Shown: one piece after another, positions 34,063 to 44,063 of the stretch
How the letters are laid out: each line of letters begins with the position of its first letter
Position numbering within the stretch: position 1 is the stretch's first letter
Source of the DNA: Frankia sp. RB7
GTDB taxonomy: Bacteria > Pseudomonadota > Alphaproteobacteria > Rhizobiales > Xanthobacteraceae
Assembly: GCA_030403585.1 (NCBI GenBank)
Contig: JAUEPE010000003.1
Coordinates: 269,408-333,407, forward strand
DNA length: 64,000 nucleotides
Reading direction: 5' to 3'
Notes under the pieces: model-generated
Told to the model about the DNA's origin: nothing
The model's database searches: none
The model's input: the letters and a program-made list of their open reading frames with translations, nothing else
Translations under genes and position numbers: made by a program

Positions 34063-35766
34063 ATGTTCGACATCGCAGTCCCGGCCACGATCGGCGTCGC
34101 GCTGATCGTCGTCCTCGGGATCGTCTTCACCATTCTCTACAAGCGCGCCACCCGCGACGAGGCGTTCGTGCGCACCGGCCTCGGCGGCAAGAAGGTCGTG
34201 CTTGACGGCGGCGCCATGATCCTGCCGATCTTCCACTCCTATGCCAGCGTCAATTTGAAGACGCTGCGACTGACCGTCGAGCGCAAGGAGCGGGAATCAC
34301 TGATCACCAAGGATCGGCTGCGCGTCGACATCGTCGCCGAATTCTACGTCCGCGTCCGCCCCGACGATGAGAGCATTGCGCTCGCGAGCCAGACGCTGGG
34401 CGCGCTGACCAATGACGCCGAAGCCCTGCGCAACCAGGTCGAAGCCAAATTCGTCGACGGCCTGCGTTCGGTGGCAGCCACCATGACGATCCTGGAATTG
34501 CAGGAGAAGCGCAGCGACTTCGTCAAGCATGTGCAGGCGACCGTGGAATCCGACGTCAAGTCGAACGGCCTCGAACTGGAGTCGGTGTCGCTCACCAAGC
34601 TCGACCAGACTGATGTAAAATTCTTCAATCCCGAGAATTTCTTCGACGCTGAAGGCCTGACCCAGTTGAAAACCGTCACCGAGACGCGCCGGCGTGACCG
34701 CAACTCGATCGTGCGAGACAACGAGGTCGCAATTGCGCAAAAGGACCTCGAGGCGCGGCAGCAGACGCTGACGATCGAGCGGACCAAGAAGGAAGCCGAG
34801 TTGTCGCAGGAGCGCGACATCGCCAACAAGACGGCGAGTACCCGCGCCGAAGTCGCAACCGCGACGCAGACCGCGCGCCTGACCGAGGAGAACGCCCGCA
34901 TCGACACCGACCGTGCGGTCGCGGAGAAGGAAGCCGGCGCCAAGCAGGTGAAGGAGACCGCGGTCATCGAGTCTGATCTGGCGATCAACAAGCGCAAGAC
35001 CGACGCGCAGCGTGAGATCCAGATCGCCACCCAGGAGAACGAGATCCAGATCGCCGCCAAGAGCAAGCAGACCTCGGAAGCCGTCGCCGAAGCCAAGACC
35101 GCCGAAGCGGTCGCTGTCTCCGCTGAGGAAAAAGTGGTCACCGCACGCGCCGTCGAGGTCGCCGACCGCGCCCGTCTCACCCAGGTACTCGCGGCGCGCA
35201 CGGAAGCCGAGCGTAAATCGACCGAGCTGATCGTCGCCGCCGAAGCTGAGAAGAAGGCGTCGCTCGACCGCGCCGAGGCCGTCAAGACGCTGGCCACGGC
35301 CGAAGCCGAATCCAACAAGATCAAGGCGGTCGGCGTCAGGAATATCGGTGAGGCCGAGGCCGCAATCATTACGCTCAAGAACGAAGCGCAGAACAAGCTC
35401 GGCACCAACGTCATCGATTTCGAACTGGCCAAGAAGCGGATCGAGACGATGCCGTTGGCGCTGGCCGAGATGGTCAGGCCGATCGGCAACCTGAAGGACG
35501 TTCGCATCCTGCACACCGGCGGCGCATTCGGCGGCAATGGCGTCGGTGGTGGCAATGTCGGCTTCGGTGAGGGGCTCGCCGGCGAGCTGCTCAAGGTCCA
35601 CGCGCTGCGTCCGATGATCGACGAGATCCTGCGCCAGAGCGGTTTTGCGCCGGGCGACGATCCCGTGAAGACGCTTGTCGGCGCCGTGACCGGCAAGGCC
35701 AATGGTGCCGCGGTAACGCCGCCGGCCGTACCTGCGCCGGAGAAAACAAACACCGCCGATCTATGA
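34063..35766 (+). CDS. yqiK: Flotillin-family protein YqiK
   Basis: This 567-residue protein has one N-terminal membrane helix (residues ~7-27), an SPFH/band-7 domain (VRTGLGGKKVVLDGG, FYVRVRPDDESIALASQTLG) to about residue 200, then ~220 residues of alanine/glutamate-rich coiled coil. A glycine-rich stretch follows (GGAFGGNGVGGGNVGFG). The ATG at 34063 has GGAG 8 nt upstream. Flotillins scaffold membrane microdomains. Operon partner of PspA and YqiJ. Confidence 0.92.
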   Translation: MFDIAVPATIGVALIVVLGIVFTILYKRATRDEAFVRTGLGGKKVVLDGGAMILPIFHSYASVNLKTLRLTVERKERESLITKDRLRVDIVAEFYVRVRPDDESIALASQTLGALTNDAEALRNQVEAKFVDGLRSVAATMTILELQEKRSDFVKHVQATVESDVKSNGLELESVSLTKLDQTDVKFFNPENFFDAEGLTQLKTVTETRRRDRNSIVRDNEVAIAQKDLEARQQTLTIERTKKEAELSQERDIANKTASTRAEVATATQTARLTEENARIDTDRAVAEKEAGAKQVKETAVIESDLAINKRKTDAQREIQIATQENEIQIAAKSKQTSEAVAEAKTAEAVAVSAEEKVVTARAVEVADRARLTQVLAARTEAERKSTELIVAAEAEKKASLDRAEAVKTLATAEAESNKIKAVGVRNIGEAEAAIITLKNEAQNKLGTNVIDFELAKKRIETMPLALAEMVRPIGNLKDVRILHTGGAFGGNGVGGGNVGFGEGLAGELLKVHALRPMIDEILRQSGFAPGDDPVKTLVGAVTGKANGAAVTPPAVPAPEKTNTADL

Positions 35767-35809
35767 ATGCCGGTTCATTGCTGCGGAGAATTCGAATCGA
35801 TATGAAACA

Positions 35810-35837
35810 GCCGTGCGCGTCTCGCGTCGCGCACGGC
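35810..35837 (+). terminator. Hairpin after the flotillin gene
   Basis: GCCGTGCGCG-N8-CGCGCACGGC is a perfect 10-bp GC-rich stem, 44 bp after the yqiK stop. There is no T-run, so it may end transcription with Rho or stabilise the 3' end. Confidence 0.5.
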
Positions 35838-35973
35838 TCCGGAGTGTAGATCGATCGCGTGTTGAACCTTTCGATCGCACCCCGGACGAATTTTTCGAGG
35901 CAACGTTGGTTGCCGCGGTGCCTGCGCTGATCGACGTCAGGCGCCGGAGGGCTGTATCGATCGGAGATTTCAC

Positions 35974-36342
35974 ATGAAGTATTTTCTGTCTGGACTGATT
36001 GCAGTGGGTCTTTCCCTGGCCGCCACGGCAGCTTTTGCCGCCGACGCCCGCAATGTCTCCGTCGTCAACGAGACCGGCTACGCCATCAAATTCCTGGGCT
36101 TCAACGCACCGGACGATGGCCTGGACGAATGGGACAACGAACTGGACAAGGTTTTGCAGAACCAGGCCTCGACCTATGTCGAGTTCGACGAGGGCGACGA
36201 GGGCTGTGTCTGGAACATCCGCGTCGACTGGCAGAACTACGACGAGTCCGTGCTCTGGAAGAACGTCAACCTCTGCAAGATGACCGCGCTTCGGCTGCGC
36301 TACGACCCCGGCACCAAGACCACGTCCTTCATCGCCGAGTAA
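35974..36342 (+). CDS. Secreted hypothetical protein
   Basis: This 122-residue protein has a clear signal peptide (KYFLSGLIAVGLSLAATAAFA|AD). The acidic mature part has VSVVNETGYAIKFLGF, DEGCVWNIRV and two cysteines. CGGAG precedes the ATG. The beta-rich pattern and NVSVVNETGY start are reminiscent of small periplasmic beta-sandwich proteins, but no family is recognised with confidence. Confidence 0.75.
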   Translation: MKYFLSGLIAVGLSLAATAAFAADARNVSVVNETGYAIKFLGFNAPDDGLDEWDNELDKVLQNQASTYVEFDEGDEGCVWNIRVDWQNYDESVLWKNVNLCKMTALRLRYDPGTKTTSFIAE

Positions 36343-36361
36343 TATCGGTCCGGGTGGTCAG

Positions 36362-36401
36362 GAGGAAGGGCCGGCAAGAAACTTCAAAATGGCCCTTCCT
36401 C
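36362..36401 (+). terminator. Hairpin after the secreted-protein gene
   Basis: GAGGAAGGGCC-N18-GGCCCTTCCTC is a perfect 11-bp inverted repeat 20 bp after the stop. The downstream T content is low, so terminator function is likely but not certain. Confidence 0.55.
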
Positions 36402-36432
36402 GATGCTTTGCGAATGATGGCGAATTGGTCCT

Positions 36433-36459
36433 TTGCAAGCGCAACCGGCTTTGTTATAC
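36433..36459 (+). promoter_or_regulatory. Possible tRNA-Asn promoter
   Basis: TTGCAA (36433) and TTATAC (36454) are 15 bp apart, about 30 nt before the tRNA. Short spacing makes this tentative. Confidence 0.35.
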
Positions 36460-36490
36460 GCAGCCGCGCGCGAACGACTGGTTCGCCTTT

Positions 36491-36565
36491 TCCTCGGTAG
36501 CTCAGCGGTAGAGCATCCGACTGTTAATCGGATGGTCGCTGGTTCGAATCCAGCCCGGGGAGCCA
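36491..36565 (+). tRNA. tRNA-Asn (GTT)
   Basis: A 75-nt cloverleaf: acceptor TCCTCGG/CCGGGGA with one G-T pair, D-arm AGCTCAGCGGTAGAGC, anticodon GTT at 36523-36525, T-arm CTGGTTCGAATCCAG and encoded CCA. Confidence 0.97.
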
Positions 36566-36778
36566 AATTCCGCTTCATTTTCAATTATTTGCCCTCGTTT
36601 GCTGATGCGGAGCACGATGTTGCTCGATCAGTCTCTCAGCGTCGTTGCGCTTGAGCCCTGCAGAATCGCGTTCAAGTGGATGTGTATGGCGGCCGCACCG
36701 CCGCCACGCAGCAAGGCACCAAATCGACTTAATTCAAATCGAGCGTGACATGGCCGGACTCTTACGGAGCTGATTCCC

Positions 36779-36958
36779 ATGCCCGACATCCACATCGACC
36801 GCGCCCGCCTGGCCCCCTCGATTCTGCCGGCCGATATTCCAGAGCTGAGCGACGATGAATGCCTGGCCTGTCTCGCCCGCGCGGTCGAGACCCCCGATTC
36901 GGCGCGGCTGGACGAAGTGGCGGCCCTGATCGGCCGCCTTGCCGTCGCGATCGAATAG
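36779..36958 (+). CDS. Small acidic hypothetical protein (59 aa)
   Basis: The ATG at 36779 has GGAG 8 nt upstream and opens a 60-codon frame ending in TAG: PDIHIDRARLAPSILPADIP, then ELSDDECLACLARAVE and a C-terminal helix. The composition is protein-like and acidic. It sits between tRNA-Asn and the pcm-like gene. No family recognised. Confidence 0.55.
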   Translation: MPDIHIDRARLAPSILPADIPELSDDECLACLARAVETPDSARLDEVAALIGRLAVAIE

Positions 36959-37095
36959 GGCCATTTCGCCTCCGATGCCTGCGTTGCGTGGCCGTTGGTT
37001 CACCGGCCAACGGACGTGTTGCGTTTTCGCAGAGCCTGCTCCAAATATGCCGCCAAGTTTCGTCCGCGGCATCGTCCGCCTTGCAGGGTCCGCAA

Positions 37096-37758
37096 ATGTC
37101 CGGTTTCTCGACCGCGCGCCTAAAAATGGTCGATGGCCAGGTGCGCACCACTGATGTCACCGATCGCCGCACACTTGATGCCATGCTCACGGTTCCGCGC
37201 GAGGCATTCGTGCCGGCGACCAAACAGGCTTTGGCCTATCTCGACCTCGATCTCGACGTCAGCGAAGGGGCCGCCAAGCGGTACCTCATCAAGCCGGCGC
37301 TGACCGGCAAGCTGCTCCAGGCTGCCGAGATTGGCGAGGGCGACAACGTGCTCGTCGTCGGTTGTGCCACCGGCTACCTCGCCGCGCTGACCGCGAAGCT
37401 AGCGCGCCAGGTCACGGCAACGGAGAGCGATTCGGCTCTGGCTGCGAAAGCCAAGGACGCCTTGGCTGCAATCGGGCTCACCAACGTGACCTGCAAGGTC
37501 GCCGCCTGTGCCGAGGGCGATCCGGCCGCCGCGCCCTATGACGTGATCATCCTCAACGGTGCTACCGAAGTGACGCCGGACGGGCTGTTCGGCCAGCTCA
37601 GGGAAGGCGGACGCCTGGTGGGTGTCTCGGCCGAATCCCGGCCATCGCGGGCCATGATCGTGACCCGTACCCACGGCGAATTCGGCCATCGGCCGCTGTT
37701 CGACGCCGCCGCCCCGGTGCTTCCCGGGCTGGAACGGGCCGCCGCCTTCGTCTTCTAA
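37096..37758 (+). CDS. pcm: Protein-L-isoaspartate O-methyltransferase family protein
   Basis: This 220-residue SAM methyltransferase has the family N-terminus (MVDGQVRTTDVTDRRTLDAM, PREAFVP) and SAM motif I VLVVGCATGYLAALTA. The usual GTGSGY is altered to GCATGY. The family repairs isoaspartyl residues, but the drifted motif and location directly before tolC, seen in related bacteria, leave the true substrate open. AGGG precedes ATG 37096; the upstream extension of the frame lacks protein character. Confidence 0.85.
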   Translation: MSGFSTARLKMVDGQVRTTDVTDRRTLDAMLTVPREAFVPATKQALAYLDLDLDVSEGAAKRYLIKPALTGKLLQAAEIGEGDNVLVVGCATGYLAALTAKLARQVTATESDSALAAKAKDALAAIGLTNVTCKVAACAEGDPAAAPYDVIILNGATEVTPDGLFGQLREGGRLVGVSAESRPSRAMIVTRTHGEFGHRPLFDAAAPVLPGLERAAAFVF

Positions 37759-37945
37759 CGGCCAAAACCCTGTTAAAATCCCGTTCTGAATCAGAAGTGT
37801 GGCCGGGATGCTGCACGTGAAGAGTTTCCACTGAGAACTACCCAGAGGGTGTTCCGTCGCGCTTGACCGCGTCCTATGTTGCTGCGGGGCAACGACTCCA
37901 ATCGGATACGGTAACCAGGCTCGCGGGCACGAGCCTGACGTGAGA

Positions 37946-39370
37946 ATGAACGGATTTTCAGGGATGCATGGGGTGAAGTTCTTCACCGGAGCAGCGGTTT
38001 CGGTCCTCCTGGCGGCGCTTGCCGGGCCGACGCCTGCATTGGCGGATACCATCGAGGCTGCGCTGGTGCGCGCCTATCAGAACAATCCGCAGCTCAACGC
38101 GCAGCGTGCTCAGGTGCGCTCGACCGACGAGAACGTGCCGCAAGCGCTGTCGGGCTATCGTCCCAAGGTCGCGGTAACGGGCAGTGTCGGCTATCAATAT
38201 ACGGACACAAACACCACGTCGGGCGGCTCGCCGACCGCCATCGTGCGAACCGAGATTCACGGCGCCAATGCGCCGCGCAGCGCGGGCGTAACGGCGACGC
38301 AGAACCTTTACAACGGCAACCAGACCGCCAACCGGACGCGCGCTGCCGAGAGCCAGGTCTCTGGTGCACGCGAGGCGTTGCGCGTGCTCGAACAGACCGT
38401 TCTGCTCCAGGCCGCCACCGTCTACATGGATTATTTGCGCGACTCGGCGACGCTGGAAGTCCAACGCAGCAACGTGCGCGTGCTCGAGCAGACGCTCAAG
38501 CAGACACGCGATCGCTTCAACGTCGGTGAGGTGACCCGCACCGACGTCGCTCAATCGGAAGCGCAACTGGCGGCCGGCAACACGCAGGCGCTGACCGCCG
38601 AATCGAATCTGACCACGACCCGCTCCAACTTCCGCCGCATCATCGGCAATGAGCCGGCAAACCTTGCGCCGGGTTCGCCGGTCGATCGCTTCCTGCCGGG
38701 GACGCTCCCTTCGGCAGTCAGTCTCAGCCTGATCGAGAACCCCAACGTCACTGCGTCGATGTACGGCATCGACGTCAACTACCTTCAGGTCAAGATCAAC
38801 GAGGGCGCGCTGCTGCCGACGATCAATTTCCAGGTCGCGGCGACCCAGTCCTACGAGCAGACCATGACGGTGTTCCGCTCGTTCGGCGCTTCGGCCGTGG
38901 CCTCGATCAACGCTCCAATTTATCAGGGTGGCGCTGAATATGCGCTGATCCGCCAGTCCAAGGAAAACCTGGCGCAGCAGCGCCTCAATCTCGAAACGAC
39001 ACGCGACCAGGCCCGCGCCACCGTCGTGACGGCGTGGGGGCAGTTGCAGGCCGGCAAGGCTCAAGTGCAGTCCGCGCAAGCCCAGGTCACCGCCTCCGAA
39101 ATCGCGCTGAACGGCGTGCGCGAAGAGGCCAAGGCCGGTCAGCGCACCACGCTCGACGTGCTCAACGCGCAGCAGGCGCTGGTCAATGCACGCGTCGCGC
39201 TCGTCACCGCGCAACACGATCGCGTGGTCGCGTCCTACTCGGTGCTCAACGCGGTTGGCCGCCTTGCGCCGCAGGTGCTCGGCCTCAACACCACCGTCTA
39301 TGATCCGAGCGTGCATTACGAGCAGGTCCGCGACAGCTGGGCCGGTGTGCGCACGCCTGACGGACGCTAA
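37946..39370 (+). CDS. tolC: TolC-family outer-membrane channel protein
   Basis: This ~474-residue protein has a signal peptide (VKFFTGAAVSVLLAALAG...ALAD) and two OEP repeats: TIEAALVRAYQNNPQLNAQR, TQNLYNGNQTANR, GEVTRTDVAQSEA, INAPIYQGGAEYALIRQ and AGQRTTLDVLNAQQ. It forms the trimeric exit duct for type I secretion and tripartite pumps. Start options are GTG 37940, ATG 37946 and ATG 37964; none has a strong SD. It follows pcm and is closed by a clear hairpin. Confidence 0.93.
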   Translation: MNGFSGMHGVKFFTGAAVSVLLAALAGPTPALADTIEAALVRAYQNNPQLNAQRAQVRSTDENVPQALSGYRPKVAVTGSVGYQYTDTNTTSGGSPTAIVRTEIHGANAPRSAGVTATQNLYNGNQTANRTRAAESQVSGAREALRVLEQTVLLQAATVYMDYLRDSATLEVQRSNVRVLEQTLKQTRDRFNVGEVTRTDVAQSEAQLAAGNTQALTAESNLTTTRSNFRRIIGNEPANLAPGSPVDRFLPGTLPSAVSLSLIENPNVTASMYGIDVNYLQVKINEGALLPTINFQVAATQSYEQTMTVFRSFGASAVASINAPIYQGGAEYALIRQSKENLAQQRLNLETTRDQARATVVTAWGQLQAGKAQVQSAQAQVTASEIALNGVREEAKAGQRTTLDVLNAQQALVNARVALVTAQHDRVVASYSVLNAVGRLAPQVLGLNTTVYDPSVHYEQVRDSWAGVRTPDGR

Positions 39371-39383
39371 GTCCCGTAGTCCT

Positions 39384-39417
39384 CCGGTCGGCCTCGCAAA
39401 TTGCCGAGGGCGACCGG
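39384..39417 (+). terminator. Terminator hairpin after tolC
   Basis: A 13-bp stem with one mismatch (CCGGTCGGCCTCG / CGAGGGCGACCGG) and an 8-nt loop lies 13 bp after the tolC stop, followed by TGCTTTGCTTG. Confidence 0.65.
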
Positions 39418-39673
39418 TGCTTTGCTTGCAATCATCAAAATCCCTGACATAGCCTTGCCAAGAAGCTGCGGGTCGATTCGCCCCGCATCCAATGTTGCTT
39501 GAGTAGTGCTTGAGTGACGGGGCAGGGGGGCGCCGCCTCACTTTGAGCCGTGATCTGGGGACAAGTCTGGCTGCCGCGACGAAAATGTCGGGGTACACAT
39601 CCGGAACCGGCCAATCCTGTCGTGCTTGGTGTAAAACAACGCATGCGAGGGCGTTGATGATGTGGAGTCGGAG

Positions 39674-40453
39674 ATGACGCAGCCTGCAAAGGTCACAGAA
39701 CCCTCCATGGAGGAGATTCTGGCCTCGATCCGGCGCATCATTGCCGACGATGAGGCCAAGCCGCCGCCGGCAGAGGCTGCCAAGCCCGCGCCGGTGCCTG
39801 CCGCGCCCGCACCAAAGCCGCAGGCGATGGCCGACATTCCACCATCCAAGGTCGCGCCTGCAAAGCCTGCCGCTGAAAGGCCTGCGCCACCGCCCGCCGC
39901 GAAGCCCGCGCCGCCGCCACCACCACCCGCACCTGCAGCGGATGTCGGCCCCAACAATCAGGACGACATCGACGCGCTGCTGTCAGGCCTCGACACGGCC
40001 ACGGCTGCGCCCGAGATCCGTGCTCCGGAACCCGAGCCTGAGCCCGAACCCGACGTACTCGAATTGACCGACGAGATGGCGATGGATCCGGAGCCGACGC
40101 CCGCGCCACCGCCGCCGAGCTTCCGCAGGGTCGAGCCGCGCGACGATCTCGAATTCGCCGAAGCGCCGCCGCCTCGTCCGACACCCCCGCCGTCCTATGC
40201 GCCGCTGGACTTCGACGCGCCGCCGCTGCCGCCGCAGCAGCCGATCCTGGCCCAGTCGACCGTCTCGGCGGTCGAATCCGCCTTCAACTCGCTGGCCCAC
40301 ACGGTCCTCAGCAGCAATGCGCGGACGCTGGAGGATCTGGTCAAGGAAATGCTGCGTCCGATGCTGAAATCTTGGCTCGATGACAATCTGCCGGGCCTCG
40401 TCGAACGCATCGTGAAGGCCGAAATCGAGCGGGTTTCGCGCGGCGGCCGCTGA
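39674..40453 (+). CDS. popZ: Polar organizing protein PopZ (DUF2497)
   Basis: This 259-residue protein has the conserved N-terminal helix PSMEEILASIRRIIADDE, a long Pro/Ala/Glu-rich disordered middle (residues ~28-195), and a C-terminal oligomerisation region (TLEDLVKEMLRPMLKSWLD, LPGLVERIVKAEIERV). PopZ builds polar matrices that tether ParB-origin complexes. ATG 39674 has GGAG 6 nt upstream. The position directly before valS matches Caulobacter synteny. Confidence 0.92.
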   Translation: MTQPAKVTEPSMEEILASIRRIIADDEAKPPPAEAAKPAPVPAAPAPKPQAMADIPPSKVAPAKPAAERPAPPPAAKPAPPPPPPAPAADVGPNNQDDIDALLSGLDTATAAPEIRAPEPEPEPEPDVLELTDEMAMDPEPTPAPPPPSFRRVEPRDDLEFAEAPPPRPTPPPSYAPLDFDAPPLPPQQPILAQSTVSAVESAFNSLAHTVLSSNARTLEDLVKEMLRPMLKSWLDDNLPGLVERIVKAEIERVSRGGR

Positions 40454-40545
40454 ACCCGGCCGCTCGGCCCCGATAAAGCCCTGCTCCTGCGTCATAGTCG
40501 ACCTGCCGGTCAGGCCGGAAAGCCCTTTTGCCGCTGAGCTTTCCG

Positions 40546-40574
40546 TTGACTTGAACCCCGCACGCGGCTTTCTA
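40546..40574 (+). promoter_or_regulatory. Possible promoter of valS
   Basis: TTGACT (40546) and TTTCTA (40569) have 17-bp spacing. Transcription would start only a few bases before the ATG at 40582, implying a very short leader. Confidence 0.3.
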
Positions 40575-40581
40575 GCGCCCC

Positions 40582-43458
40582 ATGATCGAGAAAAACTACC
40601 AGCCCGCCGATATCGAAGCCCGCATGTCCGTCGTGTGGGAGGACAGCCTCGCCTTCAAGGCCGGCCGGCCCGACCGACGCGACGCCGTGCCCTTCACCAT
40701 CGTGATCCCGCCGCCGAACGTGACGGGCTCGCTGCACATGGGCCACGCCCTCAACAACACGCTCCAGGACATCCTGTGCCGGTTTGAGCGCATGCGGGGG
40801 CGCGACGTACTGTGGCAGCCCGGTACCGACCATGCCGGTATCGCCACCCAGATGGTGGTCGAGCGGCAGCTGATGGAACGCCAGCAGCCCGGTCGTCGCG
40901 AGATGGGCCGCGAGAAGTTTCTGGAGCGGGTCTGGCAGTGGAAGGCCGAGAGCGGCGACACCATCATCAACCAGCTCAAACGCCTCGGTGCCTCCTGCGA
41001 CTGGTCGCGCGAGCGCTTCACCATGGACGAGGGCCTGTCGAAGGCCGTCATCAAGGTGTTCGTCGAGCTGCACCGCGACGGCCTGATCTACAAGGACAAG
41101 CGGCTGGTGAACTGGGACACCAAGCTCTTGACCGCGATCTCCGATCTCGAAGTGCAGCAGACCGAGGTGAAGGGCCACCTCTGGTATTTGCGCTATCCGA
41201 TCGAGGGCAAGACCTTCAGCCCTGAGGATCCCTCGACCTTTATCGTTGTCGCCACGACGCGCCCGGAGACCATGCTCGGCGACACCGGCGTGGCCGTGCA
41301 TCCTGATGACGAGCGCTATCAGAAGCTCGTCGGCAAGGACATCATCCTGCCGCTGGTCGGCCGCAAGGTGAAGATCGTCGCCGACGACTATTCCGATCCG
41401 GAAAAGGGCTCGGGCGCGGTGAAGGTGACGCCGGCGCACGATTTCAACGATTTCGAGGTCGGCAATCGCCACGGCCTGCGTCGCATCAGCGTGCTCGACA
41501 AGGAAGGCTGCCTCGATCTCCTCGACAACGAGGATTATCTGCGCGGCCTGCCCGAAGGCGCCTCGCAATTCGCCGAAGAGTTCCACGGCGTCGATCGCTT
41601 CGCAGCGCGCAAGCGCATCGTCGAGCGGCTGGAATCGTTCGGCTTCGTCGAGCGCATCGAGCCGCACACCCACATGGTGCCGCATGGCGACCGCTCCAAC
41701 AGCGTGATCGAGCCGTATCTGACCGATCAGTGGTACGTTGACGCCAAGACGCTGGCGAAGCCGGCGATCGCGGCAGTGCGTTCGGGCGAGACGACGTTCG
41801 TCCCGAAGAACTGGGAAAAGACCTATTTCGATTGGATGGAGAACATTCAGCCCTGGTGCATCTCGCGCCAGCTCTGGTGGGGCCATCAGATTCCCGCCTG
41901 GTATGGTCCTGACGGCAAGGTGTTCGTCGCCGAGACCGAGGAGGAGGCTGTCAGCCACGCGCTCGGCTACTACGTCGAGCAGGAAGTGATCACGGCCGAG
42001 CAGGGCCGCGAGATGGCGCTCGACCGCAACAAGCGCGAGGGCTTCATCACCCGCGACGAGGACGTGCTCGACACCTGGTTCTCCTCGGCGCTGTGGCCGT
42101 TCTCGACGCTCGGCTGGCCGGAAGACGCGCCCGAAGTTAAGCGCTACTATCCGACCAATGTGCTGGTCACGGGCTGGGACATCATCTTCTTCTGGGTGGC
42201 CCGAATGATGATGATGGGCCTTCACTTCATGAAGGAGCCGCCGTTTTCGACCGTCTACATTCACCGTCTCGTTCGCGACGAGAAGGGCGCCAAGATGTCG
42301 AAGTCGAAAGGCAACGTCATCGATCCGCTCAACCTCATTGACGAGTACGGCGCCGACGCACTCCGCTTTGCGCTGGCACGCGAGGCGGCCCATACGCACG
42401 ACATCAAGCTCTCGTCGCAACTCGTCGAGATCAATCGCAATTTTGCGACCAAGCTCTGGAACGCCTGTCGCTTCGCGGAGATGAACGATTGCATCTTGCC
42501 CGAAGGCTTTGAGCCGGCGAAGGCGAAGGAGCCCCTGAATCGCTGGATCGCGCACAAGACTGCGGAAGCTACGCGCGAGGTGACGGAGGCTCTCGAGGCC
42601 CACAGCTTCAACGACGCGGCGAGCGCAATGTACCGGTTCGTCTTGAACGTCTATTGCGACTGGTATGTCGAACTCGCAAAGCCTGCGCTGCTCGGCGCAG
42701 ATGGCCCGCTCAGGGCCGAGACCCGCGCCATGGTTGCCTGGGCGCGCGACGAAGTCCTGAAGCTCCTGCATCCCTTCATGCCCTTCATCACCGAAGAACT
42801 GTGGGAAGTCACCGCCAGGCGCGACGGCCTGCTCGCACTGGCGCCATGGCCGCTGAAGCCGGATGTGCCGACGCCGGAGCAGCTTGCGATGCTTGCGGCT
42901 GCAGCCGGACCGACCGATCCGCTGATCTCGCCTGCGTTCGTCATGCCGCTATTCGATCATGCCGACTTCGCCGATCCCAAAGCTGAAGCCGAGATTGGCT
43001 GGGTGATCGACCTCGTCACGCAGATCCGCTCGGTGCGCGCCGAGATGAACATCCCGCCGGCTACGCTGACCACACTGGTGCTGGCCGGCGCATCCGCCGA
43101 GACGAAGGAGCGCGCCCCGCGCTGGACGGACGTCATCAAGCGCATGGCACGGCTGTCCGACATCTCCTTCGCCGATCGCGCGCCCGATGGTGCGGTTCAG
43201 CTTCTCGTGCGCGGCGAGGTAGCAGCGCTGCCCCTGAAGGGCGTTGTCGACGTTGCCGCCGAGCGTACGCGTCTCGACAAGGAGATCGGGAAGGCCGACG
43301 CCGACATCAAGCGTGCCGAGTCCAAGCTGGCGAACGAGAAATTCGTCGCCAACGCGGCGGAGGAGGTTGTCGAGGAAGAGCGCGAAAAGCGCGAGGCGGC
43401 ACTGGCCCGCAAGGCCAAGCTGCTGGAGGCGCTGGAGCGGCTGAAGCAGGCGTCGTAG
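40582..43458 (+). CDS. valS: Valyl-tRNA synthetase
   Basis: This 958-residue class I aminoacyl-tRNA synthetase charges tRNA-Val. The HIGH motif appears as GSLHMGHAL near residue 50 and KMSKSKGN near 570. An editing domain lies between them (ATTRPETMLGDTGVAVHP). The C-terminal ~65 residues are the typical coiled-coil arm (DKEIGKADADIKRAESKLAN). Length is usual for alphaproteobacteria. It ends 2 bp from the convergent glycosylase gene. Confidence 0.98.
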   Translation: MIEKNYQPADIEARMSVVWEDSLAFKAGRPDRRDAVPFTIVIPPPNVTGSLHMGHALNNTLQDILCRFERMRGRDVLWQPGTDHAGIATQMVVERQLMERQQPGRREMGREKFLERVWQWKAESGDTIINQLKRLGASCDWSRERFTMDEGLSKAVIKVFVELHRDGLIYKDKRLVNWDTKLLTAISDLEVQQTEVKGHLWYLRYPIEGKTFSPEDPSTFIVVATTRPETMLGDTGVAVHPDDERYQKLVGKDIILPLVGRKVKIVADDYSDPEKGSGAVKVTPAHDFNDFEVGNRHGLRRISVLDKEGCLDLLDNEDYLRGLPEGASQFAEEFHGVDRFAARKRIVERLESFGFVERIEPHTHMVPHGDRSNSVIEPYLTDQWYVDAKTLAKPAIAAVRSGETTFVPKNWEKTYFDWMENIQPWCISRQLWWGHQIPAWYGPDGKVFVAETEEEAVSHALGYYVEQEVITAEQGREMALDRNKREGFITRDEDVLDTWFSSALWPFSTLGWPEDAPEVKRYYPTNVLVTGWDIIFFWVARMMMMGLHFMKEPPFSTVYIHRLVRDEKGAKMSKSKGNVIDPLNLIDEYGADALRFALAREAAHTHDIKLSSQLVEINRNFATKLWNACRFAEMNDCILPEGFEPAKAKEPLNRWIAHKTAEATREVTEALEAHSFNDAASAMYRFVLNVYCDWYVELAKPALLGADGPLRAETRAMVAWARDEVLKLLHPFMPFITEELWEVTARRDGLLALAPWPLKPDVPTPEQLAMLAAAAGPTDPLISPAFVMPLFDHADFADPKAEAEIGWVIDLVTQIRSVRAEMNIPPATLTTLVLAGASAETKERAPRWTDVIKRMARLSDISFADRAPDGAVQLLVRGEVAALPLKGVVDVAAERTRLDKEIGKADADIKRAESKLANEKFVANAAEEVVEEEREKREAALARKAKLLEALERLKQAS

Positions 43459-43460
43459 GT

Positions 43461-44063
43461 CTATTTCGGAAACGGCTTGCTTAGGAATTTCGAGCCCCTG
43501 ACGCCATAGCGCCAGGGCAGTTCGACGGCCTTGGTGATGCCGATGCGGATGCCGGTCGCGACCGCCACATCCTCGGTCCGGGCGTGCAGCGCGATCGGCG
43601 GCCGGTCCAGGGGCAGGGTGTTGTGCGCGATGGTGATGCCGAGCGCTTCCGTCAGCTTGCCCGGGCCCGAGCACAACGCGTGGACATCGACCGCGTGGCG
43701 GCGACGACGCATTGTGGCCAGGCCGTGAGTCGGCTCCAGCGCGCGGATCAGCACTGCGGCGGCCGAACCTTCCTCCTCGCAGACGAAGTTGATGCACCAG
43801 TGGATGCCGTAGGAGCGGTAGACATAGACATAGCCGGGCGGGCCGAACATGATCTGGTTCCGCGGCGTCGGGCCGTTGTAGGAGTGCGCCGCCGGCTCGG
43901 TATGATGATAGGCCTCGACCTCGACGATGATCCCGCCGACGCCGTCGACCAGCATGGTCGCACCGATCAAGTCGCGGGCGACCTCGCGGACGCCACGGTC
44001 GAAGAAGCCGCGCTTCAGGACCTTGCCCAGCCGAGATGTGGAAGTCTTCGAGGTTGGAGCCAT
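43461..44063 (-). CDS. DNA-3-methyladenine glycosylase (AAG/MPG family)
   Basis: This 200-residue base-excision repair enzyme removes alkylated purines. It has [33 protein letters not shown] (with the catalytic glutamate in VEVEAY), [20 protein letters not shown] and [13 protein letters not shown]. The start at 44063 gives the normal family length; the longer frame to 44153 lacks homology-like sequence. It is divergent from lipA. Confidence 0.93.
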   Translation of the reverse strand: MAPTSKTSTSRLGKVLKRGFFDRGVREVARDLIGATMLVDGVGGIIVEVEAYHHTEPAAHSYNGPTPRNQIMFGPPGYVYVYRSYGIHWCINFVCEEEGSAAAVLIRALEPTHGLATMRRRRHAVDVHALCSGPGKLTEALGITIAHNTLPLDRPPIALHARTEDVAVATGIRIGITKAVELPWRYGVRGSKFLSKPFPK

